From contig CAZKSJ010000003.1 in the NCBI GenBank assembly GCA_964555515.1, positions 1 through 62,536 of the forward strand: a stretch of DNA of 62,536 bases, given 5' to 3'. The notes beneath the pieces are model-generated. The model was not told the DNA's origin and ran no database searches. It worked only from the letters and a program-made list of their open reading frames with translations. Below, in pieces: positions 8,415 through 16,201 of the stretch. Origin of the DNA: UBA1388 sp964555515. Its GTDB lineage: Bacteria; Patescibacteriota; Microgenomatia; UBA1400; PJMF01. Numbering within the stretch: position 1 is the stretch's first letter; every line of letters begins with the position of its first letter. Position numbers and translations under genes: made by a program.

Positions 8415-10160
8415 ATGCCCGAACCACAAGATTTTATTAATCAGTCTAGAACAGTTGGTAAGTCTGATCAAGCGATTTATCAGGAATTGAAGGCTGTGGG
8501 GTGGACTGATCAGCAATTACAGGATCATTTTCCTAATTTGATCACAAGTAGTGCTGCGCCTGCGGCGCAGCACGATCAAACGGTAGCTAGCGCGCAAACT
8601 GCATCTAAAAGATGGCCGGTGATTATTGGGGTATCGGTGCTCGCGATCTTAATGGCCGCCGCCGGTTTTGCGGTTTATCAATATTGGCTGGAGCAACAAG
8701 TTGAGCCAGAGCCACTAAGCCCGGTGCCAGATCAGGCGGCGGCCACTCCCTCTGCCCAGCTAAACGAGTTTGCCGCTCAAAAAGTGGCCACGATGGGTGT
8801 GGTCGTTTATTCGCTCACTGATGAGACTACCGATCAAATCAAAGTGATGAGTCTTGATCTCAACGCGAGTGCTTCAGCTGATCTGTATGCACTGCCTGCC
8901 AGCGATAGTGCGGAGTTGACTGCCGGTAATTGGTCACCAGACGGCAGATACTTGCCCATCACCGTCGCTGCTGGCCAACCGCAAGCACTGTTCTATGATA
9001 AATACACCAGTCAGGTTGCCCGTTATCAAGCCGAATTATCCAATCCTTGGGAAATTATTCCAGGATTTGTGGCTTACTGGTCTTCTGGTACGACTGCAGT
9101 CATTACTCAGCAAACTGACTCACAAACCGACCAACTCACGAGAACTGAAATCTCTTTAGCAGGCCAGGTTACCACTAGTGAAGTGAGTCAGCGGGTCAAG
9201 TATGGTAATGAGCAGTTTGTTTTAGATTATGGTCAAGTAGGTACCAAGAGTGCCGATTTAGTGCTCACTAGTCAATCGGTACCGGTGGTACTGATCAAGA
9301 ACGCTCCGTTCAAACCTTTACCTGATTTGGTGCCAGTTGGAGTATATGGCAATCAAGCATTCTTCTACAAAATTGAAAAAGCAGCGCAGGCAGAGACGGC
9401 TAACCCATTATTGCATGCTGCAGAACAAAACCTAGCATCAAATCCCGCCCCAAACCCAGAATTGGTTGATCCCACCATGGCGCAGCGTTCTAGGACTGCT
9501 CCCACCGCCGGCCTAACTGACCAAGTTGTTGCCCCAGATATGATCTCAGGTTCGAGTAATCCACAGCAGCTGTTGGCGCTGGCGAGTGACCCTGCCGCCA
9601 CAAGCGGCGCCGTTTTAGGCGTGACCAATCCCACTGGTTTAGAAACGCATCTGCTTATTTATGACGTGGTACAGGGTACTCAACTGAGTAACGAAGTGGT
9701 GTCCACGCCTGGATGGCTCACTTCCAAGATCATCGTTCACCCCACCACCGGCCAACTCTACATTTTGGAATACCAAGAGCTTGATGCCAGCGGCAACGGT
9801 TTGGTGCAGCTCAAAAAATTGGCGTTGGTCAATGCGGCAAGTCAGGCAACCGATCAACCGCCAGAACAAGCCACATCATCGGCTGCAACGGTAGTGCCAG
9901 AGGTTGAAGCGGCAGAAGAAACATCTGTTGTCATCACTTTTGCCGCAAAAACTACCAATCTTGATGATCCCTTTGCCATTCCTGGTCAGTTTGAGTTTAC
10001 CGCCGATGGTAAATGGTTTGTCTACAGAACACTGGATAACAAGACTGGTAGCGAGCAGTTCAAAGCCACCAGCTTAAACTCAACCGAAGAGGCGACAATT
10101 TGTACCGTCAACTGCGGCTTTGTGAGTGCTTTCAACCCCATGACGCCCAACACTCGTTAA
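8415..10160 (+). CDS. Membrane-anchored extracellular protein with GWT-type cytoplasmic module and propeller-like ectodomain
   Basis: 581 residues. A short cytoplasmic helical module (residues 1-45, ending ELKAVGWTDQQLQDHF) is followed by an Ala/Gln linker, one membrane helix (WPVIIGVSVLAILMAAAGFAVYQYW split around residue 75-98), and a large extracellular domain. That domain has TolB/WD-like strands such as LTAGNWSPDGRYLPI and FEFTADGKWFVYRTL near each end, suggesting a beta-propeller. The same GWS/GWT module occurs in the DUF5671 protein at 27591-28298. The function is unknown; a surface sensor or scaffold is plausible. A 9-bp hairpin lies in the linker DNA at 8551-8573. The stop is 17 nt before the next LamG gene, so the two are probably co-transcribed. 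Confidence 0.75.
   Translation: MPEPQDFINQSRTVGKSDQAIYQELKAVGWTDQQLQDHFPNLITSSAAPAAQHDQTVASAQTASKRWPVIIGVSVLAILMAAAGFAVYQYWLEQQVEPEPLSPVPDQAAATPSAQLNEFAAQKVATMGVVVYSLTDETTDQIKVMSLDLNASASADLYALPASDSAELTAGNWSPDGRYLPITVAAGQPQALFYDKYTSQVARYQAELSNPWEIIPGFVAYWSSGTTAVITQQTDSQTDQLTRTEISLAGQVTTSEVSQRVKYGNEQFVLDYGQVGTKSADLVLTSQSVPVVLIKNAPFKPLPDLVPVGVYGNQAFFYKIEKAAQAETANPLLHAAEQNLASNPAPNPELVDPTMAQRSRTAPTAGLTDQVVAPDMISGSSNPQQLLALASDPAATSGAVLGVTNPTGLETHLLIYDVVQGTQLSNEVVSTPGWLTSKIIVHPTTGQLYILEYQELDASGNGLVQLKKLALVNAASQATDQPPEQATSSAATVVPEVEAAEETSVVITFAAKTTNLDDPFAIPGQFEFTADGKWFVYRTLDNKTGSEQFKATSLNSTEEATICTVNCGFVSAFNPMTPNTR
8537..8580. repeat. Interrupted palindrome inside the 8415 gene
   Basis: GTGCTGCGC / GCGCAGCAC (8551-8559 and 8565-8573, loop CTGCG) is nested inside TTTGATC / GATCAAA (8537-8543 and 8574-8580), with a 7-nt bulge on the left. 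It lies in-frame within the linker between the cytoplasmic module and the membrane helix. Confidence 0.6.
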
Positions 10161-10177
10161 CAAGAAACTTCAACCAT

Positions 10178-10894
10178 ATGCTTGGTGCAAGACTGATGTC
10201 CGTGTCACAAAATAGTCAACCTAGTCAGGCACTTCCGGACTGGTGGGTAGTTGAGGGAGAAACTTGCTTGGCCGCGTACGATGCAACCTGGACGAGTTCT
10301 TTAGAAACCACTTACAGTAATCTTGCCAATCCTGGCACTTATACAATTTCGTCCGCAAGCCCCCCAACTCTTTCCAATGGCTTGGGTTGGGTTTTTGATG
10401 GCAATGATGACTATCTGGATACAACATTTATCCCTGCATATACCATGACTATCATTGTGGCTTTTGCCGATTTGACTAAAAATGGCGAAGGCGTCCTTTC
10501 CTATGCTTACTTGTATGGAGTCACAGAATCAACCCCAACTAGACGATATGTGATGAATTTTGTTGATTATTTTGGTTCCGGAAAAGGCTTTTTAATTGCA
10601 CACGGAGATGATGGTTCAGTTGGAACATATACGGTTGCAGGAAATCCATCCTCAATTAGTGGTGTGTACGCGCAAGCACAGCGTAGCTCATATTATGACG
10701 GAGTTTACACTAGAACAATTGCTGCTCCCAGCATCGATGCTATGACAAGATCAATGGTATTGGGAGCACACAGAAACGCGGCCAATGCACTTGAGGACTT
10801 TACTCAAGTGACAATTAAAGCTGTGGCTTGTTATGACGATGCTTTGTCTAGTGCTGACATTGCTGCCCTTGCCACCCGCATGGCGGCGCTCTAA
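10178..10894 (+). CDS. Short LamG/concanavalin-like protein with MLGARLM N-terminus
   Basis: 238 residues with a jelly-roll (LamG-like) look: GWVFDGNDDYLDT, a ...YYDGVY... strand and a C-terminal DDALSSADIAALATRMAAL. It starts MLGARLMSVS, with no hydrophobic signal peptide. It is a clear paralogue of the protein at 61694-62377: WW-V-(E/D)-G-(E/Q)-TC-(L/V)-AAY, then SNLANPGTY, and the same RMAAL end. I start it at ATG 10178 rather than the upstream in-frame ATG because of this shared N-terminus. It follows the 8415 gene by 17 nt. LamG domains usually bind carbohydrate or protein ligands; cell-surface adhesion is the obvious guess. Confidence 0.8.
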   Translation: MLGARLMSVSQNSQPSQALPDWWVVEGETCLAAYDATWTSSLETTYSNLANPGTYTISSASPPTLSNGLGWVFDGNDDYLDTTFIPAYTMTIIVAFADLTKNGEGVLSYAYLYGVTESTPTRRYVMNFVDYFGSGKGFLIAHGDDGSVGTYTVAGNPSSISGVYAQAQRSSYYDGVYTRTIAAPSIDAMTRSMVLGAHRNAANALEDFTQVTIKAVACYDDALSSADIAALATRMAAL

Positions 10895-10924
10895 TAACCG
10901 TCTCTTCTCTCCAAAATTAATATT

Positions 10925-10933
10925 TGTTATACT
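10925..10933 (+). promoter_or_regulatory. Extended -10 promoter of the 10985 LamG gene
   Basis: TGT-TATACT (10925-10933), about 50 nt before the ATG at 10985. No good -35 is visible, as expected for an extended -10 promoter. Confidence 0.45.
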
Positions 10934-10984
10934 GATTTCAACTAGAAAAATTAGTTAGTGATTAAATAACGGAATTTCGAATTT

Positions 10985-11773
10985 ATGCTAGGTGCTAGGA
11001 TGATGGCTGCTTCATCTAGTGTGGGTGGTTGGTCACCAGCAAATTTAGCATCAGTAGTAGCTTGGTATGATTTTGGTGATCCAACCTCACTTTTTAGCGA
11101 TGCCGGAATTTCACAGGTTAATGCAAATGGGCAAAAAATATATCAAGCGAATGACAAAAGTGGTCACGGAAATCATATTTTACAGACGGATGGTACTTAT
11201 CGGCCGGAATACCAAATTAACATCCAAAATGGCCTATCCTTGGCACGCTTTTTTCAAGAATCAAACAGGTTTATGTACCGCGATGTGTTGTGGTCTGGCA
11301 CAAGCGGATACACTGTTGTTATGGTTACAAAACCCACGGCAAATGGTGTCACCTCATACTTAATTAATAATGGCAAACACAACTCATCTGGCTCTAACAT
11401 GTTTGTAACCGCAGAACTTGCCGCCAGATATTACACCTATATTAAGGTATTTTCCTCAACACTACCAACCAATGCGTTTTCAATTCTAGCGGTCAAGTTG
11501 GCAAGTTCATCAACTTCCTCAAATACCACGGCATATTTGAATGGTGGGGTAGCCCTTGGCCAGCAGACCGCCGTCGATGGACCTATCAACATCTCTGCAG
11601 ATGGTAAATTTTGCATCAACGCTCAATATACTGGTACTGGCTATGGTATTTATAGTGGTCAGGATGCCTGTGAAATTATCGTGTGTGACGATGATTTGGC
11701 CACTCAGAATTTAAATCTTGCTGGAAATTATCTAGCAGAAAAGTGGGGATTAAGTTGGACTAATATTTCCTAA
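10985..11773 (+). CDS. Short LamG-like protein with MLGARMMA N-terminus
   Basis: 262 residues, beginning MLGARMMAASSSVGGW. The body reads like phage and CPR concanavalin-like proteins: a VVAWYDFGDPTS strand, DKSGHGNHILQTDGTYRPEY, then a LARFF strand and a C-terminal NLAGNYLAEKWGL helix. There is no signal peptide or membrane helix. The 5' leader is about 50 nt, unlike many genes here. It shares its first eight residues with three other genes in the window although the bodies differ, so the N-terminus looks like a separate conserved module. The likely role is a surface or appendage-borne binding protein; the ligand is unknown. Confidence 0.78.
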   Translation: MLGARMMAASSSVGGWSPANLASVVAWYDFGDPTSLFSDAGISQVNANGQKIYQANDKSGHGNHILQTDGTYRPEYQINIQNGLSLARFFQESNRFMYRDVLWSGTSGYTVVMVTKPTANGVTSYLINNGKHNSSGSNMFVTAELAARYYTYIKVFSSTLPTNAFSILAVKLASSSTSSNTTAYLNGGVALGQQTAVDGPINISADGKFCINAQYTGTGYGIYSGQDACEIIVCDDDLATQNLNLAGNYLAEKWGLSWTNIS

Positions 11774-11873
11774 TTGTTTGGGTTAGGTATTCACTAACTC
11801 CAAACTATGCAGATTTACGTGATTGAAAACTAGATCTCAACAGTCATCAACGAATTAAGTTAGGAAGGTTAGA

Positions 11874-13181
11874 TTATCTTCTCCTGAGGAAGAAAATCCA
11901 AATCAGCAAGCCGATAACTAATAGACCGACTAATCCTAAGACCACCCGCACTTGCCAAGAACCAAACGGGTTGGTGGGGGCAATTTCAATAGTAAATGCA
12001 TGCTCTGCCACTTGCCCATCAAGGGAAACCGCTTGTTCTCCTACCTGATCATTGTAGGCAATGACCACCTTGTGTTCGCCCTTTTCCACATCCTTGAAAA
12101 CTGCAATGCCCTCAGCATCAGTGGTGGCTTCTCTGGGGGTAGAAAACAAAGTCACCTTAGCTCCCTGTACAGGGTTATTTTTGGTATCAACCACCTTAAC
12201 TTTGACGTCATAGGTAGCGGGCTGAGCTTGCTCCTCAGTTTCTTCCTCCTCTTCGTCTTCCTCTGAGTCAACTAGCTGCTCATCATCTGCAACTTCAGTT
12301 GTTTGTGTTGGTTTTGTAGTCAGCGGTGTCGTTGATTGATCGGTGACTTGAGTGGGAAAAATTCTGCTACCAATCACAAGATAAGCTGCCGGTAAATTAG
12401 TGGTTCTACCATTTGGCCCGGTGGCCTGAATTTGCAGGTTGTATCTACCGCTAGCAACTGCGTTTTCAAAAGTGCAAGACCAACTAGAATCAGCCGCGAC
12501 TGTGCTTTCACAGCGAGCGGTTTCAGTGCCATCCAAGGACAGCATAATTTTTAAGCTCGAGTTGGCGGAGGCGATGCCTCTCATCTCTGGTTGAGTATCA
12601 GCCACAAACGCCGTATCAGCAACCGTACTAGTCGTCAAACTCACCTCACGGTTATCGATTTTGGTTAGTACCAACACTGGGTGGCTGAAATCGACATTGA
12701 GAGTTCTCGAATCTGAATTGCGCTCGTTACCAACGCCATCGATCGTACGAACACGCCATCTCCTGGCGCCGCTGCTTAGCTTATGCTCATCTTTCTTGGC
12801 TTTAGCCTCGATATGGTCACCATCGTAGCGAATCCATTTGTCGTCATCTTCCCTAAAATAATCATCATCACTTTCTTGATTAGGCGGGATGTTATCAATA
12901 ATCACGACATCATCAACGATGACTTGATATTTCGAAATAGAGGATGATTCATCAGTGGTTTTTTTCCAGCGAAAAGTGGGCAATTCATCGGCCGTAATGG
13001 CATTATCTGCAGGCCGATCTAGATCAAATGAGAGTGGCGGAGTATTATCGCCAGAGCCGTAAGGACCAGTACCATACTGAGTTGATCCATAAGGAGCGGC
13101 TAGTACCAGGGTTATTGGTAATAACAACAACGCAAACGTGATCAAAAATGAGAAGAAAATTTTTCTAGAAATAACCAACAT
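11874..13181 (-). CDS. Secreted, C-terminally anchored surface protein with Ig-like domains
   Basis: 435 residues. A clear signal peptide (MLVISRKIFFSFLITFALLLLPITLVLA|APYG) is followed by a GSTQYGTGPYGSG repeat and two or three Ig/FN3-like beta domains (PTFRWKK..., VLTKIDN...). Then come a Thr/Pro and very acidic Glu-rich linker, a carboxypeptidase-regulatory/SpaA-like domain (VKVVDTKNNPVQGAKVTLFS), and a final membrane helix with RRR stop-transfer. It is therefore a wall- or membrane-attached stalk protein. I start at ATG 13181 rather than 13223 because it gives a perfect signal peptide; TATTAT (13190-13195, minus) sits 8 nt upstream. It is divergent from tatA. Confidence 0.8.
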   Translation of the reverse strand: MLVISRKIFFSFLITFALLLLPITLVLAAPYGSTQYGTGPYGSGDNTPPLSFDLDRPADNAITADELPTFRWKKTTDESSSISKYQVIVDDVVIIDNIPPNQESDDDYFREDDDKWIRYDGDHIEAKAKKDEHKLSSGARRWRVRTIDGVGNERNSDSRTLNVDFSHPVLVLTKIDNREVSLTTSTVADTAFVADTQPEMRGIASANSSLKIMLSLDGTETARCESTVAADSSWSCTFENAVASGRYNLQIQATGPNGRTTNLPAAYLVIGSRIFPTQVTDQSTTPLTTKPTQTTEVADDEQLVDSEEDEEEEETEEQAQPATYDVKVKVVDTKNNPVQGAKVTLFSTPREATTDAEGIAVFKDVEKGEHKVVIAYNDQVGEQAVSLDGQVAEHAFTIEIAPTNPFGSWQVRVVLGLVGLLVIGLLIWIFFLRRR

Positions 13182-13223
13182 ACTTCTTAATAATATGTCA
13201 TTTAACTTTAATGCACAAGACAT

Positions 13224-13229
13224 TATAAT
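13224..13229 (+). promoter_or_regulatory. -10 box for tatA-tatC
   Basis: TATAAT at 13224-13229 with a weak TTTAAC 17 bp upstream. It predicts a leader of about 20 nt that includes AAGGAA before the tatA ATG. Confidence 0.5.
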
Positions 13230-13256
13230 GAGGCAAGTAATAATAAGGAAAGTATT

Positions 13257-13436
13257 ATGTTCGGTTTGGGCGTACCCGAATTATTAGTGATTTTGGTGAT
13301 TTTGCTGTTGCTTTTTGGCAGTAGCAAATTGCCTAAGCTATCTAGAAGTATTGGCGAATCTTTGCGGGAGTTGAAAAAGGGGATGGAAGTGACGGATGAT
13401 GCTTCAGATTCTAAGTCAAAGGATAAAAAGTCTTAA
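13257..13436 (+). CDS. tatA: Sec-independent protein translocase TatA
   Basis: A 59-residue protein. An N-terminal membrane helix (VPELLVILVILLLLFG) is followed by the hinge FGSSKLPKLSRSIGESLRELKKG, matching the TatA signature (FGxxKLPxLxRSxGxSxxEFKKG; shown here as its key positions), and a short charged Asp/Lys tail. TatA oligomers form the passage for folded proteins carrying twin-arginine signals. It has AAGGAA a few bases before the ATG and is followed 18 nt later by tatC, so this is a two-gene Tat operon with no separate tatB. Confidence 0.93.
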   Translation: MFGLGVPELLVILVILLLLFGSSKLPKLSRSIGESLRELKKGMEVTDDASDSKSKDKKS

Positions 13437-13454
13437 TATCCACTCGGATTGCCA

Positions 13455-14186
13455 ATGAAAAATGATCAAACCGTCGTGCAGCACTTGGAAGAACTGCGTG
13501 GTTATTTGCTGTGGTATGTATTGTCGTTGATTCTTTTTGCTGTGATAGGATACCTCATTAGGGAAAAGTTGATCGGTTTATTGCTAGCACCATTGCAATC
13601 ACCGGTTTTTTATGCGAGTCCCACCGAGGGTTTTGACTTAAGCATGCAGATAGCGGTCATTTTTAGTTTTTTAGTAAATCTGCCTTTGTTGTTATATTTG
13701 TCAGGCAGTTATTTGAGGCCTGTTTTTGATCAAGATATTAGCAGAATGATTTGGTGGTTGAGTGGTTTGTCGTTGATATTGATGATTGCGGGGGTCGGAT
13801 TTGCCTATTTAGTGACTTTGCCACTAACTTTATCATTTCTCTTAAAACTGGGATCTGAACAGATCCAACCCTTGCTCTCAGCGAGCAAGTATGTCGCGTT
13901 TATTGCCAGGTATTTATTGGCTTTTGGCATTGTTTTTCAAACACCGGTGATTATCTTAATTCTCAACAATTGGTGGCAGATATCTGTCAAAAAAATGTGG
14001 AGTTATTTAAGATACGTGATTGTGGGTGCTGTCATTTTGGCAGCAGTAATTACGCCTACAGTGGATATCATTAATCAGTTGTTGGTGGCAGGACCGCTGA
14101 TTATACTATATTTGCTTACTTTATTGATGTTGGCTGCCATTAACATTGACCGCTTTTATTTGAAGAGCATCTTTACAAAGACTTAA
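13455..14186 (+). CDS. tatC: Twin-arginine translocase subunit TatC
   Basis: A 243-residue polytopic protein with six predicted membrane helices and the family's N-terminal motif QHLEELRGYL, which contacts the twin-arginine signal. It also has the first periplasmic region with the FYASPTEGF motif (normally LxPxExF) and the ITPTVDIINQ loop. TatC is the signal receptor of the Tat pathway. ATG 13455 is preferred to TTG 13449. Possible clients in this window are the proteins at 15236-15418 (SRKEFL) and 19845-20369 (TRRKFL). Confidence 0.95.
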   Translation: MKNDQTVVQHLEELRGYLLWYVLSLILFAVIGYLIREKLIGLLLAPLQSPVFYASPTEGFDLSMQIAVIFSFLVNLPLLLYLSGSYLRPVFDQDISRMIWWLSGLSLILMIAGVGFAYLVTLPLTLSFLLKLGSEQIQPLLSASKYVAFIARYLLAFGIVFQTPVIILILNNWWQISVKKMWSYLRYVIVGAVILAAVITPTVDIINQLLVAGPLIILYLLTLLMLAAINIDRFYLKSIFTKT

Positions 14187-14296
14187 GTAAAGAGCGCTAA
14201 TCTGTACTTGCTGTGGAAATTCTCATTACATAGCTACTCCTGGTTTGTTACTTCTAGAATGGCTAAATAATAAAGATTAATGCCTAGCTTAAGTTA

Positions 14297-15079
14297 TCAA
14301 ACAATAGGCTGGAGAGCGAGTATTTCTGAATCAAGCCGCACCGCACCTTCGTTATATAACCACCTTATCTGTTCTTCAGACAATAGATAGTTTTTCCAAT
14401 AAGCAGCCTTGGCAATTTTATGATTTAACAAAAAACTTGTTGCAAAATCTTCATTTAGGGCACCAAAAATCAAATTTGGAGAACGAGAAGAGTAATTCTG
14501 ATTAGGATATCCAACTCCTTGAGAAATTCCATCAATGAAAAATTCGCATTTTCCGTCGGGGTCATTTACCATGGTGATGTGATAAGGCGTGTTTGTTGTG
14601 GGTGGACTGGTTGAAAGAATGTTAGCGGCTGTACCAGCTGCTCCAGACCCATAAAAGTACGATAGTTGTATGGCAGCACTGGGGCAAATAATACCTGGGC
14701 CAAACACATAAATACCATTTATTCTATTTCCTCCAGTTCCTTGGCAAAATCCGTAGGGACTACCAAGAACAGGAGGTAACGTATTTATTTTTAACCAAAA
14801 GGAGATGCAAAACGTATCTTCTGTATTAATTTGTAATAAATTGCTATCATAATCAAAATGCAACCAATTATGACCAACGCCGTCAAAGACGGCACACGCA
14901 CCTAAATCATCATCATTAGCGTATCCCACGGATCCAGTTTCAAGTAAGTTATTCTCCCCAATGAAATCCAAGCGACTCCCAGAACTTTCCAACATTGGCC
15001 AATATGCGTTTGGCAAGACTGGAGGCGTTAAATTAGACGCTGTTCTTGCTGCAGCAGACAGCATTTTGACACTAAGCAT
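14297..15079 (-). CDS. LamG-domain protein with MLSVKML N-terminus
   Basis: 260 residues with a complete LamG fold: NAYWPMLESSGS, CAVFDGVGHNWLHF, FCISFWLKI, YHITMVNDPDGKCEFFIDG and a C-terminal SEEQIRWLYNEG strand and helix as in CPR multi-LamG proteins. The start MLSVKMLSAAARTAS resembles the MLGARMMA start of the three other short LamG proteins, with Lys in place of Arg. There is no signal peptide. It has a good sigma70-type promoter (15124-15152, minus) and a leader of about 40 nt. It is divergent from the small Tat-like protein and tail-fibre-like pair. Confidence 0.82.
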   Translation of the reverse strand: MLSVKMLSAAARTASNLTPPVLPNAYWPMLESSGSRLDFIGENNLLETGSVGYANDDDLGACAVFDGVGHNWLHFDYDSNLLQINTEDTFCISFWLKINTLPPVLGSPYGFCQGTGGNRINGIYVFGPGIICPSAAIQLSYFYGSGAAGTAANILSTSPPTTNTPYHITMVNDPDGKCEFFIDGISQGVGYPNQNYSSRSPNLIFGALNEDFATSFLLNHKIAKAAYWKNYLLSEEQIRWLYNEGAVRLDSEILALQPIV

Positions 15080-15123
15080 GGTTGACGATCTTATTTGTGG
15101 ATTGTTAGGATTTTGTTTTTTCT

Positions 15124-15152
15124 AGTATACTTGACTGTCAATCATCAATCAA
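15124..15152 (-). promoter_or_regulatory. Sigma70-type promoter of the 14297-15079 LamG gene
   Basis: On the minus strand: TTGATT (15147-15152), 17-bp spacer, TATACT (15124-15129). Confidence 0.65.
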
Positions 15153-15180
15153 CGATTACGAGAACTTTTCCAGTTGAAAT

Positions 15181-15208
15181 TTGATTAAGGGAGTTGCTAT
15201 AGTATGAT
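15181..15208 (+). promoter_or_regulatory. Promoter of the small Tat-like gene
   Basis: TTGATT (15181-15186), 16-bp spacer, TATGAT (15203-15208). GAGGA at 15223-15227 then serves as ribosome-binding site for ATG 15236. Confidence 0.5.
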
Positions 15209-15235
15209 GAATGACGGTTTTTGAGGATATGAGTT

Positions 15236-15418
15236 ATGTTTTACCAATGCGAAAAAATACTTCGTCGCAAGATGTCAAGAAAAGAATTTTTGGTGTTTTT
15301 AGGTATGTTTACATTTTCTTTGCTGGGAATTTCGGGATTATTGAGGCGGTTTAATGTTTGGCAACAATCAAATCTGGGTTCAAGTAAACCTTATAGTGGG
15401 GGCAAGTATGGATTGTAA
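15236..15418 (+). CDS. Small protein with twin-arginine-like signal and Gly/Tyr tail
   Basis: 60 residues: a basic N-terminus with MSRKEFLVFLGMF, a single hydrophobic helix (FLGMFTFSLLGISGLL), then SSKPYSGGKYGL. The motif S-R-K-x-F-L is a near match to the Tat consensus S-R-R-x-F-L-K, with Lys in the second arginine position. Small proteins of this shape (Tat-like signal, short Gly/Tyr/Ser tail) look to me like a recurrent CPR type, but I know no assigned function. GAGGA 8 nt before the ATG supports the start. It lies 12 nt before the tail-fibre-like gene, so the two are probably one transcript. Confidence 0.65.
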   Translation: MFYQCEKILRRKMSRKEFLVFLGMFTFSLLGISGLLRRFNVWQQSNLGSSKPYSGGKYGL

Positions 15419-15430
15419 AGAATAGGCAAT

Positions 15431-15958
15431 ATGGCAAGATTACCTACTGTTGGCGGTGATGATGGCAATTGGGGGAGTGTTTTGAATGAGTACTTGGGAG
15501 TAGAGCACGCGAGCGATGGTACACACAAAACCAGCTATCTTCCTTTGTCTGGTGGCACTTTAACCGGCAATGTTGATGCAGCCGATCACGTTATCAGCCA
15601 AGCTGAAATCAAAGATTATAGTGAAACGGTGGTGACCGCCGATTCTGGCGCTAGTTATACAATTGATTTAGCGGCCGGTAACATATTTAACCTCACCCTG
15701 ACTGCGAGCTGTGCATTGACCATCAGTAATCCGCCCGCCAGCGGCAAAGCAGGTTCTGCCACAGTCATCCTCACGCAGGGCTCAGGTGGCAGCAAAACCA
15801 TTTCTTGGACAAATACGCTCAAATATGCTGGAGGGACTGCGCCCACCCTCACAACCTATGAGGGCGGCATTGATGTATTGCAGCTGTTTACGGTCAACGG
15901 CGGTACTAGCTGGTTTTGTTTCGTGGCAGGGGCAGATATGAACCAGGGATTAGCCTAG
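15431..15958 (+). CDS. Phage tail-fibre-like protein
   Basis: 175 residues. The N-terminus ARLPTVGGDDGNWGSVLNEYL and the following LPLSGGTLTGNVD are hallmarks of phage tail fibre/collar proteins. The rest is an all-beta domain (TIDLAAGNIFNLTLTASCALTI..., KAGSATVILTQG, TISWTNTLKYAGGTAPTLT) like those at the tips of tail fibres. There is no signal peptide. No other tail, capsid or terminase gene is nearby, so this is a domesticated or isolated fibre-like protein rather than a prophage. It is the second gene of a pair with the small Tat-like protein, which suggests a surface-displayed adhesin, though its export route is not obvious. Confidence 0.72.
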   Translation: MARLPTVGGDDGNWGSVLNEYLGVEHASDGTHKTSYLPLSGGTLTGNVDAADHVISQAEIKDYSETVVTADSGASYTIDLAAGNIFNLTLTASCALTISNPPASGKAGSATVILTQGSGGSKTISWTNTLKYAGGTAPTLTTYEGGIDVLQLFTVNGGTSWFCFVAGADMNQGLA

Positions 15959-16041
15959 CTTTATTTACCAGCATGTTCCTGACCTGACGGAGCGGTCTGC
16001 TGCCGTTGGCATATCACCGACAATTAACGAAAGTACTTTAC

Positions 16042-16070
16042 TTGCAGGTTGATCGTTTTTAAAGTATAAT
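16042..16070 (+). promoter_or_regulatory. Promoter of nusA-infB
   Basis: TTGCAG (16042-16047), exactly 17-bp spacer, TATAAT (16065-16070). Transcription should begin near 16077. Confidence 0.75.
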
Positions 16071-16085
16071 CAGCTCTGGTGTGGT

Positions 16086-16121
16086 GAGAGAGGCCTTGAG
16101 ATGAGAGTGCCTCTTTTTTTT
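16086..16121 (+). terminator. Terminator-like hairpin (attenuator) in the nusA leader
   Basis: AGAGGC (16089-16094) pairs with GCCTCT (16109-16114) across a 14-nt loop, extendable by G-U/A-U pairs, and is followed by an uninterrupted T run to 16121. It begins only about 10 nt after the predicted start of the nusA transcript and before the nusA ATG at 16202, so it can act as an attenuator for the operon. Confidence 0.7.
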
Positions 16122-16201
16122 CACTACTTTTTAAAAACAAAAAATTGTACATAAATAATTGAGGCCAGTTTGGCCATCAAAAAACTTATTTAAAGGGTAA
16201 C

